NCBI RefSeq assembly: GCF_000423645.1
Contig: NZ_AUIJ01000007.1
Span: 1 to 64,000, forward strand
Length of the DNA stretch: 64,000 nt
Reading direction: 5' to 3'
DNA from: Sediminimonas qiaohouensis DSM 21189
GTDB lineage: Bacteria; Pseudomonadota; Alphaproteobacteria; Rhodobacterales; Rhodobacteraceae
Part shown: positions 34,268 through 43,372 of the stretch, in pieces
Numbering within the stretch: the first letter of the stretch is position 1
Layout: every line of letters starts with the position of its first letter
Notes under the pieces: model-generated
What the model was told of the DNA's origin: nothing
Databases searched by the model: none
Seen by the model: only the letters and a program-made list of their open reading frames with translations
Translations under genes and position numbers: made by a program

Positions 34268-35350
34268 TTGAGTTCCGTTCACCTGAACAACATCGTTAAA
34301 CGCTTCGGGGCCGTGACCGCGGTGCAAAAGACGTCGCTGGAAATCCAGGAGGGGGCGTTCGTGACCCTGCTGGGGCCGTCGGGCTGTGGAAAGACAACCA
34401 ATCTGCGCATGATCGCGGGGCTGCTCGATCCGACCGAGGGCGAGATCCTGATCGATGGCAAGCGCGTCAACGACGTGCCGATCCACAAGCGCAACCTGGG
34501 CCTTGTGTTTCAAAACTACGCGTTGTTCCCGCACAAGACCGTGGCGGAAAACGTGGCTTTCGGGTTGAAATACCGTGACGTGCCGTCATCGGACATATCG
34601 CGCCGCGTGACCGAGGCGCTGGAGCTGGTGCAACTGCCCGACGTGGGCGAGCGGTACCCCAAGGAGCTGTCGGGCGGGCAGCAGCAGCGCATCGCGCTGG
34701 CGCGGGCGATCGTGATCGAGCCTGACGTTTTGTTGCTCGATGAGCCGCTTTCGGCGCTGGATGCCAACCTGCGCGAGGATATGCGCGTGGAGTTGAAACG
34801 CATCCAGGAGCGGATCGGCGTGACCACGGTATTCGTTACGCATGACCAATCCGAGGCGCTGGCGATGTCCGACCAGATCGTCGTGATGAGCGCCGGCCGC
34901 GTCGAGCAGGTGGGCGCACCCGAAGAGGTTTACAACACGCCCGCGTCCGAGTTCGTGGCCAATTTCCTTGGCGCGTCGAACATCCTTGCGGCCGAGTGCA
35001 AGAGCCGCAGCGCCGAGGGGGTCGAACTGGAGACGCCGATATTCGGCAAGCTGGTCGTGCCGGCCGAAAAGGCGCCGAACCTGGGCGGCGCGGGGCCTGC
35101 GAAACTGGTGATCCGGGCCGAGAAGCTGCTGGTGGCGGCGAAGGATGCGGCGGCGCCGGACGGCGTGATCAGCGTGCCCGCCACGATCGAGGCGGTCGAT
35201 TACCAGGGGCAGGCGGTGCGTTACTTCGTGCGCGCGGGCGAGGCGCAACTTCAGGCGATCAACATGATAGACCAGCGCCCGTTCGCCGCCGGCGACGAGG
35301 TGAACCTGCGCCTGCGCCCGATCGATTGCGCCGCGCTGCCTGATCAATAG
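34268..35350 (+). CDS. ABC ATP-binding protein (PotA-like)
   Basis: 360 residues: Walker A GPSGCGKTT, Q-loop VFQNYALFPH, signature LSGGQQQR, Walker B VLLLDEPLSALD, and a C-terminal TOBE/OB-like domain (about 240-360) typical of PotA/MalK. The start is taken as TTG at 34268 (SSVHLNNIVKRFG) because GGGGG lies about 9 bases upstream; an earlier in-frame GTG at 34217 falls inside the hairpin and adds a non-family leader. It energises the two permeases upstream. Confidence 0.88.
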   Translation: MSSVHLNNIVKRFGAVTAVQKTSLEIQEGAFVTLLGPSGCGKTTNLRMIAGLLDPTEGEILIDGKRVNDVPIHKRNLGLVFQNYALFPHKTVAENVAFGLKYRDVPSSDISRRVTEALELVQLPDVGERYPKELSGGQQQRIALARAIVIEPDVLLLDEPLSALDANLREDMRVELKRIQERIGVTTVFVTHDQSEALAMSDQIVVMSAGRVEQVGAPEEVYNTPASEFVANFLGASNILAAECKSRSAEGVELETPIFGKLVVPAEKAPNLGGAGPAKLVIRAEKLLVAAKDAAAPDGVISVPATIEAVDYQGQAVRYFVRAGEAQLQAINMIDQRPFAAGDEVNLRLRPIDCAALPDQ

Positions 35351-35352
35351 GC

Positions 35353-35835
35353 ATGGGCGCAGGCGGTATTTCGCTACGCCTGGCGGAGCGGGGAGATGCG
35401 GAGCGCCTGCACGAGGCGCTCTGCGCGCTCTCGCGCGATCTGGGCGACATGCACGGCGCCGGGGCGGACGACCTCGTGCGCGCCGCGTTTGGGCCCGCAC
35501 CGGTGTTTCGCGCGCAACTGGCCGAGGGCGGGCCGGGCCCGCTTTGGGGTGTGGCGGTGTATTCGCCGGTGTTCTCGACCACGCGGGCGGCGGCAGGGGC
35601 GTATGTGTCGGACCTGTGGGTGTCGCCGCGTGCGCGCGGTGCGGGGCTGGGCCAGCGCCTGCTGTCGGCGGCGGCACGCGATGCGGCACGGCACTGGGGC
35701 GCGGCGTTCGTCAAGCTGACGGTCTATGACGACAACCCAGATGCGCAGCGGTTCTACGCGCGGCTCGGCTTTGTGCCCGCGCGAGGCGAGACGGTGTTCA
35801 CCCTTGACCGCGAGGGAATGGCGAGGCTTGGCTAG
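35353..35835 (+). CDS. GNAT-family N-acetyltransferase
   Basis: 160 residues. The acetyl-CoA binding motif is SPRARGAGLGQRLL (RxxGxG) near residue 95, followed by KLTVYDDNPDAQRFYARLGF. It starts two bases after the ATPase stop, so it is part of the same operon. Acetylation of an imported amine is an attractive role given the polyamine-like importer, but this is inference. Confidence 0.82.
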   Translation: MGAGGISLRLAERGDAERLHEALCALSRDLGDMHGAGADDLVRAAFGPAPVFRAQLAEGGPGPLWGVAVYSPVFSTTRAAAGAYVSDLWVSPRARGAGLGQRLLSAAARDAARHWGAAFVKLTVYDDNPDAQRFYARLGFVPARGETVFTLDREGMARLG

Positions 35836-35887
35836 GGTGCGGCCGGTGGTGATGGGCCCCTTGCGCGGAATCGAGTATCCGTCCGTG

Positions 35888-35998
35888 TCAATCGGGTTTT
35901 GGGTGCCATGTCCTGTCCTCGCGGATGAGTGTGTTGGCGAGTTGAACGAGTTTTCGCATGAGTGCGGTGAGCGCGACCTTGTGAGGTTTTCCGGTTTC
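35888..35998 (-). pseudogene. Remnant of an IS110-family transposase (last 36 codons)
   Basis: Minus-strand frame ETGKPHKVALTALMRKLVQL followed by ANTLIREDRTWHPKPD and a stop is the typical C-terminus of IS110/IS116/IS902 transposases. A stop codon and then the methyltransferase region directly follow upstream, so the rest of the gene is missing. It is a different subtype from the two IS110 genes at 50196 and 51746. The strip 35836-36036 holds nothing else. Confidence 0.7.
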
Positions 35999-36039
35999 TC
36001 AGCCGGTTGCTACTGGCCACCCCGTTGAAACGTCGTGCT

Positions 36040-36660
36040 TCACGCGTCCGCGTCGCGCTCGAACACGGCCCAGGTGAAGGGTTGCGGCACGTCGCCCGGG
36101 GTGTGGTGCACCTCGCGGAACGTGCGCAGCAGGTGAAACCCGTCCCCCAGTTGCGCCAGCAGATCGGGCGCGGCGTATTTGCGCACCGGCAGCCCGCTGC
36201 ATTTGTCCGGCCCATCGGGCGCGAAGGTGGCCAGGATTGCCAGCCCCCCGGGGCGAAGCGCCTGCCGCAACGCAGCGATATAGGCCGACCGCTGCGCGGC
36301 ATCGATGAGAAAATGAAACACCGCCCGGTCGTGCCACACGTCATAGGTGCGATCCGGTTGCCATTCGGTCAGGTCGGCGACGATCCATGTGACCTGCGCG
36401 GCCTGTTTGCCCAGCCGGGCCTGTGCATGATCAAGGGCGGCGCCGGAGATGTCCAGAACGCTCACGTCCTGCCAGCCGCGCTCAAGAAGGGTATCGACAA
36501 GGCGCGAGGCGCCGCCGCCGACATCGATCAGCGCGCGGTGCTCCGGGCCGCAGGCCGCCAGCGCATCAAGCGAGGGGCGCGGATCCTCCTGGTGCCAGCT
36601 GACGCTTTCGGGTGCCTTGCGGCGATAGACATCTTCCCAGTGCGACGGGGCGTTTGACAT
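36040..36660 (-). CDS. Class I SAM-dependent methyltransferase
   Basis: 206 residues. The SAM-binding motif I is LIDVGGGASRLVDTLL near residue 45, motif II around VSVLDISGAALDHAQ, and DVWHDRAVFHFL forms the post-motif region. The acceptor is unknown. The closest general type is the small methyltransferases with the N-terminal HWEDVYRRKAPESVSWHQ signature. The start at 36660 gives that signature. Read alone; upstream 36661-36828 has a GC-rich hairpin but no gene. Confidence 0.83.
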   Translation of the reverse strand: MSNAPSHWEDVYRRKAPESVSWHQEDPRPSLDALAACGPEHRALIDVGGGASRLVDTLLERGWQDVSVLDISGAALDHAQARLGKQAAQVTWIVADLTEWQPDRTYDVWHDRAVFHFLIDAAQRSAYIAALRQALRPGGLAILATFAPDGPDKCSGLPVRKYAAPDLLAQLGDGFHLLRTFREVHHTPGDVPQPFTWAVFERDADA

Positions 36661-36828
36661 GCTGCGTCTCCTTTCGGCGATCCCTAACATATCGCATCAA
36701 GCGCGGAACCGCGAGGCCTCAGACCGAATGCTTGGGGACGGGGCCGGGCGCGGCCCGGGCTTGCAGCCCGCGCCAAGGGGGACAAGGACCAGCCGCGCGG
36801 ATTTGCCCTTGAGCCTACTTTCGGCGGG

Positions 36829-38151
36829 TTATCCAAGCACCTGCCGCAGGCTTTTGTCCAGTATCCCGACCAGCTCGTCGATATCGGCGTCCTCGATGAT
36901 GAAGGGCGGGGCCAGCAGGATGTGATCGCCCGATTGCCCGTCGATGGTGCCGCCCATCGGGTAGCAGATCAGCCCGTTGTCGAACGTCGCCTTCTTGAGC
37001 GCCTTGTGCACGGCGCGGCTTGGATCGAAGGGCTGTTTGGTGTCGCGGTCCGCGACCAGCTCGATCCCGCGGAACAGGCCGCGTCCGCGGATATCGCCCA
37101 CGTGGGGGTGCTGGCCGAAGGCGTCGTGCAGGGCGGCGTCGAGCCGCTCGCCCATCGGGGCGACGTGCGACAGCAGGCCGTCATCGATCAGCCGCGACAG
37201 CACCGCGCCGGCGCCGGCGGCGGCGGCGGGGTGGCCGATATAGGTGTGGCCGTGCTGAAAGAACCCCGAGCCGCCTTCGATGGCGGCGTAGATGTCGCCA
37301 CTGCACAGCATCGCGCCGATGGGTTGATACCCGGCGCCGAGGCCCTTGGCGACGGTGATGATATCGGGGCGCACGCCGTCTTGTTCGCAGGCGAACAAAG
37401 TGCCGGTGCGTCCCATGCCGCACATGACCTCGTCCAAAATCAGCAGCACGCCGTGGCGATCGCAAATCTCGCGCACGCGTTTGAAATAACCCTCGACCGG
37501 GGGCACGGCGCCGGCGGTGGCGCCGACGACGGGTTCGGCCACGAAGGCCATCACCGTTTCGGGGCCAAGGCGGGTGATCTCGGTCTCAAGCTCATCCGCA
37601 ACGCGCTGACCGTAGTCCCACGCGGATTCGCCCTCGGTGCGGCCGCGGTATTCATAGCAGGGCGCGATATGGGTGGTTTCGATCATCATCGGGGCGAACG
37701 GTGTGCGGCGCCACATGTTGCCACCCGTCGCCAGCGCGCCCAGCGTGTTGCCGTGATAGCTTTGGCGGCGGGCAATGATGCGGTGGCGCTGTGGCTGCCC
37801 GATCTCCAGGTAGTACTGCCGTGCGAGTTTCAGCGCCGCCTCGACCGCCTCGGACCCGCCCGAGACGAGATAGACCCGCTCCAGCCCCTCGGGGGCGTGC
37901 GCGATCAGCGCATCGGCAAGCGATTCGGCCGGATCCGAGGTGAAGAAGCTGGTGTGGGCGAAGGCGACCTTGTCGAGCTGCGCCTTGATCGCATCGGTGA
38001 CCGCCGCATCCGAATGCCCAAGGCACGACACCGCCGCGCCGCCTGATCCGTCCAGGTAGCGCTTGCCGGTGGTGTCATAAAGGTGCGGCCCCTTGCCATA
38101 AGCGACGGTCGGTGGGGTGGCTTTGGTGTGGCGCGGAAAGATGTGGGACAT
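36829..38151 (-). CDS. Class III PLP-dependent aminotransferase
   Basis: 440 residues. The PLP lysine is about residue 269 in ITVAKGLGAGYQP; LILDEVMCGMGRTG and LVSGGSEAVEAALKLARQYY are the other PLP-binding blocks. The family moves the amino group of omega-amino acids or amines to pyruvate or oxoglutarate. It is divergent from the RpiR regulator, shares its operator region, and is therefore probably part of the same regulon as the TAXI transporter. The substrate is unknown (for example a beta- or gamma-amino acid). Confidence 0.88.
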   Translation of the reverse strand: MSHIFPRHTKATPPTVAYGKGPHLYDTTGKRYLDGSGGAAVSCLGHSDAAVTDAIKAQLDKVAFAHTSFFTSDPAESLADALIAHAPEGLERVYLVSGGSEAVEAALKLARQYYLEIGQPQRHRIIARRQSYHGNTLGALATGGNMWRRTPFAPMMIETTHIAPCYEYRGRTEGESAWDYGQRVADELETEITRLGPETVMAFVAEPVVGATAGAVPPVEGYFKRVREICDRHGVLLILDEVMCGMGRTGTLFACEQDGVRPDIITVAKGLGAGYQPIGAMLCSGDIYAAIEGGSGFFQHGHTYIGHPAAAAGAGAVLSRLIDDGLLSHVAPMGERLDAALHDAFGQHPHVGDIRGRGLFRGIELVADRDTKQPFDPSRAVHKALKKATFDNGLICYPMGGTIDGQSGDHILLAPPFIIEDADIDELVGILDKSLRQVLG

Positions 38152-38182
38152 GGATCACCCTGAAGGAAATGGATTCTTCGAG

Positions 38183-38239
38183 TGAAACATATGTTTCAAA
38201 TATTGACAACAGATAAAACGGATGGAACGGTATATTCCA
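38183..38239. promoter_or_regulatory. Two palindromes between aminotransferase and RpiR regulator
   Basis: TGAAACATATGTTTCA (38183-38198) is a perfect 16-bp palindrome. TGGAA-N7-TTCCA (38223-38239) lies just upstream of the regulator start. TTGACA (38203-38208) is a candidate -35 element between them. RpiR/MurR regulators bind such palindromes, so both divergent genes are probably controlled from here. Confidence 0.65.
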
Positions 38240-38262
38240 CCGTAGCCCGAACCGGAGAGCAG

Positions 38263-39129
38263 ATGCAGAAATCGACGACGATCAAGGATCGCATCGCCGA
38301 GGGGTATGACGGCCTCAGCGACCGGCTGAGGGCGGCGGCGGATTTCGTGGCCGACAACCCGGTGGATGTTGCGACGCGTTCGCTCAGGTCCATTTCGACG
38401 GCGTCGGGCCTGGCGCCGGCGACGTTTTCGCGGCTGGCGCGGGCGCTGGGCTTCGACGACTACGAGGCGATGCGCGAGTTGAGCCGGACCGCGGTTGGGC
38501 GGCGCTATGTGAGTTTCTCGCAGCGCGCGCAGCAATTGCAGAGCGAAGCGGTCGCGGCCGAGCCGCTGTTGCAGCGGCAGGCGGCGGCCTGCATCGCCAA
38601 TATCGACAGCATGAGCCAGACAATAGACCCCGTGCGCCTTGAGCGGGCGGTGGAGGCGCTGCATGCTGCGCGCCGGGTCGTGTTGTTCGGGGCGTGCGGA
38701 TCGACCGGGCTGATTGATTACATGGCCTATATGGGGCGCTATTTCTCACCCGATTGGCAGGTGGCGGGGCGCGGCGGTGCGGCGCTTGGCGCGACGATGG
38801 CGGAGCTGTCGGAGCGCGATGCGGTCTTGATCATCACCAAGCCGCCGTTTGCGCGCCGGGCGATCCTGTCGGCGGAAATGGCGGCGGCGCAGGGGGCGGC
38901 GGTGATCGTGCTGAGCGATACCCATACCTGCCCAGCCTTGAAATATGCAACTGCGGGGTTCATCCTTCCTTCCGACAGTCCGCAGTTCTTTTCATCGTAC
39001 GCAGCGACGCTGGTGCTGGTGGAAACCATCATCGGCATGCTCGTGGCGCGAGCCGGGCCAGACGCGATGAACCGCATCGCCGAGGTCGAGGCGCGCAATC
39101 ACCGCCTGGACGAATACTGGCGGGTGTAA
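38263..39129 (+). CDS. MurR/RpiR-family regulator with SIS domain
   Basis: 288 residues: N-terminal HTH_6 ([40 protein letters not shown]) and a C-terminal SIS domain (about 110-240, [20 protein letters not shown]). SIS domains sense phospho-sugars or amino sugars in classical members, but in Rhodobacterales this family also controls amine and organic-acid genes. The start at 38263 follows GGAGAG. It precedes the TAXI TRAP genes in the same direction. Confidence 0.87.
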   Translation: MQKSTTIKDRIAEGYDGLSDRLRAAADFVADNPVDVATRSLRSISTASGLAPATFSRLARALGFDDYEAMRELSRTAVGRRYVSFSQRAQQLQSEAVAAEPLLQRQAAACIANIDSMSQTIDPVRLERAVEALHAARRVVLFGACGSTGLIDYMAYMGRYFSPDWQVAGRGGAALGATMAELSERDAVLIITKPPFARRAILSAEMAAAQGAAVIVLSDTHTCPALKYATAGFILPSDSPQFFSSYAATLVLVETIIGMLVARAGPDAMNRIAEVEARNHRLDEYWRV

Positions 39130-39172
39130 CCATCCAAGAACCAACCACTTATCAACCAAGGGAGACAGTCAC

Positions 39173-40141
39173 ATGTTCAACAAGTTCAAATTTACCGCAG
39201 TCGCGGTGGCCCTCGGGGCGCTGACGGCGCCGGCCGCATCGGCCGAAGAGTTCATCACCATCGGCACCGGCGGCGTTACCGGCGTGTATTACCCCACGGG
39301 CGGCGCCATCTGCCGTCTGGTCAACAAGGGCCGCAAGGAACACGGCATTCGCTGCTCGGTCGAATCGACCGGCGGGTCGGTCTATAACATCAACACCATC
39401 CGCGCCGGCGAGCTGGAATTCGGCGTGGCGCAGTCGGATTGGCAATACCATGCCTATAACGGGTCGGCCCGGTTCGAAGAGGACGGGGCGTTCGAGGGCC
39501 TGCGCGCGGTGTTCTCGGTTCATCCCGAGCCGTTTACCGTGGTGGCGCGTGCCGATTCCGGGATCAAGGATTTCGCCGATCTCAAGGGCAAGCGCGTGAA
39601 CATCGGCAATCCCGGATCGGGCCAGCGCGGCACGATGGAGGTTCTGATGGACGCGATGGGCTGGACCACCGACGATTTCGAGCTGGCGACCGAGCTGAAA
39701 TCCGCCGAGCAGAGCCAGGCGCTGTGCGACAACCAGATCGATGCGATGGTGTTTACCGTTGGGCACCCCTCGGGCTCGATCCAGGAGGCGACCACCGCCT
39801 GTGACAGCGTGCTGGTCAACGTGACCGGCGACGCGGTGGACAAGCTGGTGAGTGACAACCCCTATTACCGCGTGGCGACCGTCCCCGGCGGCATGTATCG
39901 CGGTAACCCCGACGACACCACGACATTCGGTGTCGGCGCGACCTTCGTCACCTCGACGGATGTGTCCGAGAAGGCGGTCTATACCGTGGTCAAGTCGGTC
40001 TTTGAGAATTTCGAGGACTTCAAGGGTCTGCACCCTGCATTTTCGGTTCTCAAGAAGGAAGAGATGATCAAGGACGGCCTGTCGGCGCCGCTGCACGAAG
40101 GGGCGGCAAAATACTATCGCGAACAGGGCTGGATGGAGTAA
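39173..40141 (+). CDS. TAXI-family TRAP transporter solute receptor
   Basis: 322 residues. Signal peptide [20 protein letters not shown], then the family opening [26 protein letters not shown]. Periplasmic receptor of a TRAP (sodium-driven) importer. Paired with the fused permease downstream, from which it is separated by two GC-rich hairpins. The ligand (dicarboxylate, glutamate-like or other) is unknown. Confidence 0.92.
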   Translation: MFNKFKFTAVAVALGALTAPAASAEEFITIGTGGVTGVYYPTGGAICRLVNKGRKEHGIRCSVESTGGSVYNINTIRAGELEFGVAQSDWQYHAYNGSARFEEDGAFEGLRAVFSVHPEPFTVVARADSGIKDFADLKGKRVNIGNPGSGQRGTMEVLMDAMGWTTDDFELATELKSAEQSQALCDNQIDAMVFTVGHPSGSIQEATTACDSVLVNVTGDAVDKLVSDNPYYRVATVPGGMYRGNPDDTTTFGVGATFVTSTDVSEKAVYTVVKSVFENFEDFKGLHPAFSVLKKEEMIKDGLSAPLHEGAAKYYREQGWME

Positions 40142-40154
40142 CCTGATCCCGTCC

Positions 40155-40178
40155 GGGCGCCCCGTTGCAGGGGCGCCC
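40155..40178 (+). terminator. Hairpin after the TAXI receptor gene
   Basis: GGGCGCCCC (40155-40163) and GGGGCGCCC (40170-40178), perfect 9-bp stem, loop GTTGCA. No strong U run follows. It probably limits read-through into the permease gene or protects the 3' end of the receptor mRNA. Confidence 0.65.
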
Positions 40179-40189
40179 AACGATCCCGT

Positions 40190-40210
40190 GCGGGGCGGTA
40201 GACGCCCCGC
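40190..40210 (+). terminator. Second hairpin before the TRAP permease
   Basis: GCGGGGCG (40190-40197) pairs perfectly with CGCCCCGC (40203-40210) around GTAGA. It follows the first hairpin by 11 bases, making a tandem pair between receptor and permease genes. Confidence 0.6.
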
Positions 40211-40262
40211 GCCATTAGATGCGCCGATAAAAACGGGCGCCAAGATCAGGGGGACGGTGTGA

Positions 40263-42875
40263 ATGTCGAAGAAGGATGAGAACGGCGGCGGCCTGTCCGA
40301 AGAGGCGCTACAGGAGTTGGTCGCGGCCAGCGATTCAGGCGCCCGTAGCCCGGCCGGGGCGGTTGGGCGGATGCTGGCGGTTGTGGCGCTGGTTTGGTCG
40401 CTGTTCCAGGTGCTGCTGGCATCGCCGCTGGCCAATTACGTGTTGCCCGGCGATATCGTCAACAATTCGCGGCAGATCCACCTCGCCTTTGCGATGTTCC
40501 TTGCCTACACGGCCTATCCGGCCCTTGCCTCAAGCCCGAGGCGCTATATTCCGGTGCACGATTGGGTGCTGGCCGGGGCGGGGGCGCTGATCTCGCTTTA
40601 CGGCTATTTCTTTTATGACAAGATCGTGCAGTCGGGCGGTTTGGCCGATGACGTGGACAAGTGGTTTGCGCTGGCCGGTCTGATCCTGCTGTTCGAGGCG
40701 GCGCGCCGGGCGCTGGGCCCCGCGATGGCGATCGTCGCGACTGTTTTCCTGGCTTATGTGTTCTTTGGCTCGTCCGAATGGGTGCCCGATGTGATCCGGT
40801 GGAAGGGGGCATCGCTACAAAAGGCAATGAGCCACATGTGGATCACGTCCGAGGGCGTGTTCGGCATCGCGCTGGGCGTCTCGACCAAGTTCGTCTTTCT
40901 GTTCGTGCTGTTTGGTGCGCTGCTGGATAAGGCGGGCGCGGGCAACTATTTCATCAAGATGGCGTTTGGCGCGCTGGGCCATTTGCGCGGCGGGCCGGCC
41001 AAGGCGGCGGTTGTCGGCTCGGCGGCGACGGGGCTGATTTCGGGCTCGTCCATCGCCAACGTGGTCACGACCGGCACCTTCACCATCCCGTTGATGCGGC
41101 GGGTCGGCTTTAGCAACGAAAAGGCCGGCGCGGTCGAGGTGGCCAGTTCCGTCAATGGGCAGATCATGCCGCCGGTGATGGGCGCGGCGGCGTTTCTGAT
41201 GGTGGAATATGTCGGCATTTCCTATGTCGAGGTGATCACCCACGCCTTCCTGCCGGCGGCGATCAGCTATATCGCGCTGGTTTATATCGTGCATATCGAG
41301 GCGGTGAAGAACAACATGCCCACGCTGGGCGATCGCACCGTCAGCCTGGGCAAGACGGTTGGCGGCATGTTCGGCTTTTTCGCGGGGTTCGCGGCGCTGT
41401 GCTACGCGGTGCAATACCCGGTCGGCTGGGTCGTGGCGCTGGTGCCCGAGGGGGCGGCGTGGGTTCTGGCGCTTCTGGTGGGGCTGGCTTATGTCGCGCT
41501 GCTGGCGCTGGCGGCGCAGGCGCCCGACCTGGAGCCGGATGACCCCAATTCCGAGGACGTGCGCCTGCCGGTGGTGTCGGAGATTTACAAGGCGGGGCTG
41601 TATTACCTGCTGCCGATCGTCGTTCTGGTTTATTTCCTGATGATCGAGCGCAAGTCGCCTGGCCTGTCGGCGTTCTGGGCGACGATGCTGATGTTCGTGA
41701 TCTTGCTGACGCAGCGCCCGATCAAGGCGATGTTCCGCGGCCAGAGCGAGATCGCCAATGCCGCGGCGGCGGGGGTGCTTGACCTGGTGGCGGGCCTGAT
41801 TGCGGGGGCGCGCAACATGATCGGCATCGGCTTGGCCACCGCGGCGGCGGGGGTGATCGTGGGCACCGTGACCCTGACCGGGATCGGGCAGGTGATGGCC
41901 AGCCTTGTGGAATTCATGTCGGGTGGCAACCTGATCCTGATGCTGCTGTTCGTCGGTATCCTGAGCCTGATCTTGGGCATGGGCCTGCCGACGACGGCGA
42001 ATTATATCGTCGTCAGCTCGCTCATGGCGGGGGTGGTGGTGCAACTGGGCGCGGAATCGGGGCTGATCGTGCCGTTGATCGCGGTGCACCTGTTCGTGTT
42101 CTATTTCGGCATCATGGCGGATGTGACGCCCCCTGTGGGCCTGGCCAGTTTCGCCGCCGCGGCGGTGTCGGGGGGCGATGCGATCCGCACCGGATTCACC
42201 GCCTTTTTCTATTCGCTGCGCACTGTCGCGTTGCCGTTCGTGTTCATCTTCAACACCGATCTGCTGTTGATAGACGTGACATGGGTGCAGGGGGTGACGG
42301 TGTTCATCGTGGCCACCATTGCGATACTGGTGTTCACGTCGGGCACGATGGGGTGGTTCGTGACGCGCAACCGCATCTATGAAAGCGTGGCGTTGATCGC
42401 GATTGCCTTCGTGCTGTTCCGGCCCGATTACGTGATGGACAGGATGGTGCCGCCCTACCGGCAGGCGCCGCCGATGGAGATCGTGCAGACGCTGGATGCG
42501 ATGCAGGTCGGCGACGAATTACGCGTTGTCGTCTCGGGCCCCGATTTCGATACGTTCGAGCCGAAGGATGTCAGCCTGCTGCTGAACGTGGAAAAAGACG
42601 CCCCCGGCGCCGAGCGGGCCGAGCGGATGGGCTTTATCCTGATGCCCGAGGACGGGGTGATGAAGCTCGATCAGCCGATGTTCGGCACGCCGATCGAAAG
42701 CGATCTGTCGGGGTTCGATTTCTACGGCGACGATCCGGTGCGGATCACGCAGGTCAAGGTTCCGGCGGAGCAGCCCCCGCAGGAGCTGGTCTTCATCCCG
42801 GCCTTGTTGCTGCTGGGTGGGATTGCGTATTTGCAACTCCTGCGGCAACGCAAACAGAAGGAAGTGCCAGCATGA
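40263..42875 (+). CDS. Fused TRAP transporter permease (4TM/12TM)
   Basis: 870 residues with about 18 hydrophobic segments, a fusion of the small and large TRAP membrane subunits, as is usual for TAXI systems. Recognisable: VVTTGTFTIPLMRRVGFSNEKAGAVEVASSVNGQIMPPVMGA and GMGLPTTANYIVVSSLMAGV. The last ~170 residues (after about 690) are a soluble extension of the DUF3394 type. The stop overlaps the UspA start by four bases (ATGA). Confidence 0.92.
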   Translation: MSKKDENGGGLSEEALQELVAASDSGARSPAGAVGRMLAVVALVWSLFQVLLASPLANYVLPGDIVNNSRQIHLAFAMFLAYTAYPALASSPRRYIPVHDWVLAGAGALISLYGYFFYDKIVQSGGLADDVDKWFALAGLILLFEAARRALGPAMAIVATVFLAYVFFGSSEWVPDVIRWKGASLQKAMSHMWITSEGVFGIALGVSTKFVFLFVLFGALLDKAGAGNYFIKMAFGALGHLRGGPAKAAVVGSAATGLISGSSIANVVTTGTFTIPLMRRVGFSNEKAGAVEVASSVNGQIMPPVMGAAAFLMVEYVGISYVEVITHAFLPAAISYIALVYIVHIEAVKNNMPTLGDRTVSLGKTVGGMFGFFAGFAALCYAVQYPVGWVVALVPEGAAWVLALLVGLAYVALLALAAQAPDLEPDDPNSEDVRLPVVSEIYKAGLYYLLPIVVLVYFLMIERKSPGLSAFWATMLMFVILLTQRPIKAMFRGQSEIANAAAAGVLDLVAGLIAGARNMIGIGLATAAAGVIVGTVTLTGIGQVMASLVEFMSGGNLILMLLFVGILSLILGMGLPTTANYIVVSSLMAGVVVQLGAESGLIVPLIAVHLFVFYFGIMADVTPPVGLASFAAAAVSGGDAIRTGFTAFFYSLRTVALPFVFIFNTDLLLIDVTWVQGVTVFIVATIAILVFTSGTMGWFVTRNRIYESVALIAIAFVLFRPDYVMDRMVPPYRQAPPMEIVQTLDAMQVGDELRVVVSGPDFDTFEPKDVSLLLNVEKDAPGAERAERMGFILMPEDGVMKLDQPMFGTPIESDLSGFDFYGDDPVRITQVKVPAEQPPQELVFIPALLLLGGIAYLQLLRQRKQKEVPA

Positions 42876-43321
42876 GCAACTCGATCCTTTGCGCCATTGA
42901 CATCAACCAGCCCGAAAACGACGCGGAGGTTTTGCGCGTTGCCCATAAACTGGCGCGGCTGGACGATGCGCGCCTGGATGTCATCACCGTGGTGCCCGAT
43001 TTCGGGATGAGCATCGTGGGCGGCTATTTCGACAAGGATTTCCACGACAAGGCGGTGGCGCATGCGCGCGAGCTGCTGGAGACCCTCGTGCGCGACACGA
43101 TCGGCGAGGAGGCCAACAGGGGCGTGCGCCACGTCGTCGCCACCGGCAAGGCCTACGAGGAAATCCTGCACGCCGCGCGCGAGGCCGGCAGCGACCTGAT
43201 CGTGATCGGCTCGCATAAACCCGAGTTGCGCGATTATCTGCTGGGCCCGAACGCGGCGCGGGTTGTGCGGCATTCGGATTGCTCGGTCTACGTGGTGCGC
43301 CCCGCCGCCGGGAGGGCTTGA
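42872..43321 (+). CDS. UspA-family protein coupled to the TRAP permease
   Basis: 149 residues, universal stress protein fold. The ATP-binding loop is VIGSHKPELRDYLLGPNAARVV. Its ATG overlaps the permease stop. In other TRAP systems (for example the ectoine importer TeaABC with TeaD) a co-encoded UspA protein binds ATP and down-regulates transport; the same role is likely here but is inferred from position. Confidence 0.86.
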   Translation: MSNSILCAIDINQPENDAEVLRVAHKLARLDDARLDVITVVPDFGMSIVGGYFDKDFHDKAVAHARELLETLVRDTIGEEANRGVRHVVATGKAYEEILHAAREAGSDLIVIGSHKPELRDYLLGPNAARVVRHSDCSVYVVRPAAGRA

Positions 43322-43372
43322 GGCGCGGGGCGCGGCCCGCTATGTCCGGTCGGGAAACCCGCCGGAGGGACC

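Noticed and set aside
31339-35350. Ectoine or hydroxyectoine importer
   Set aside because: Although next to the ectoine genes, the operon has its own LysR and is of polyamine type; known ectoine importers are of other families and the LysR gene and a repeat separate the loci.
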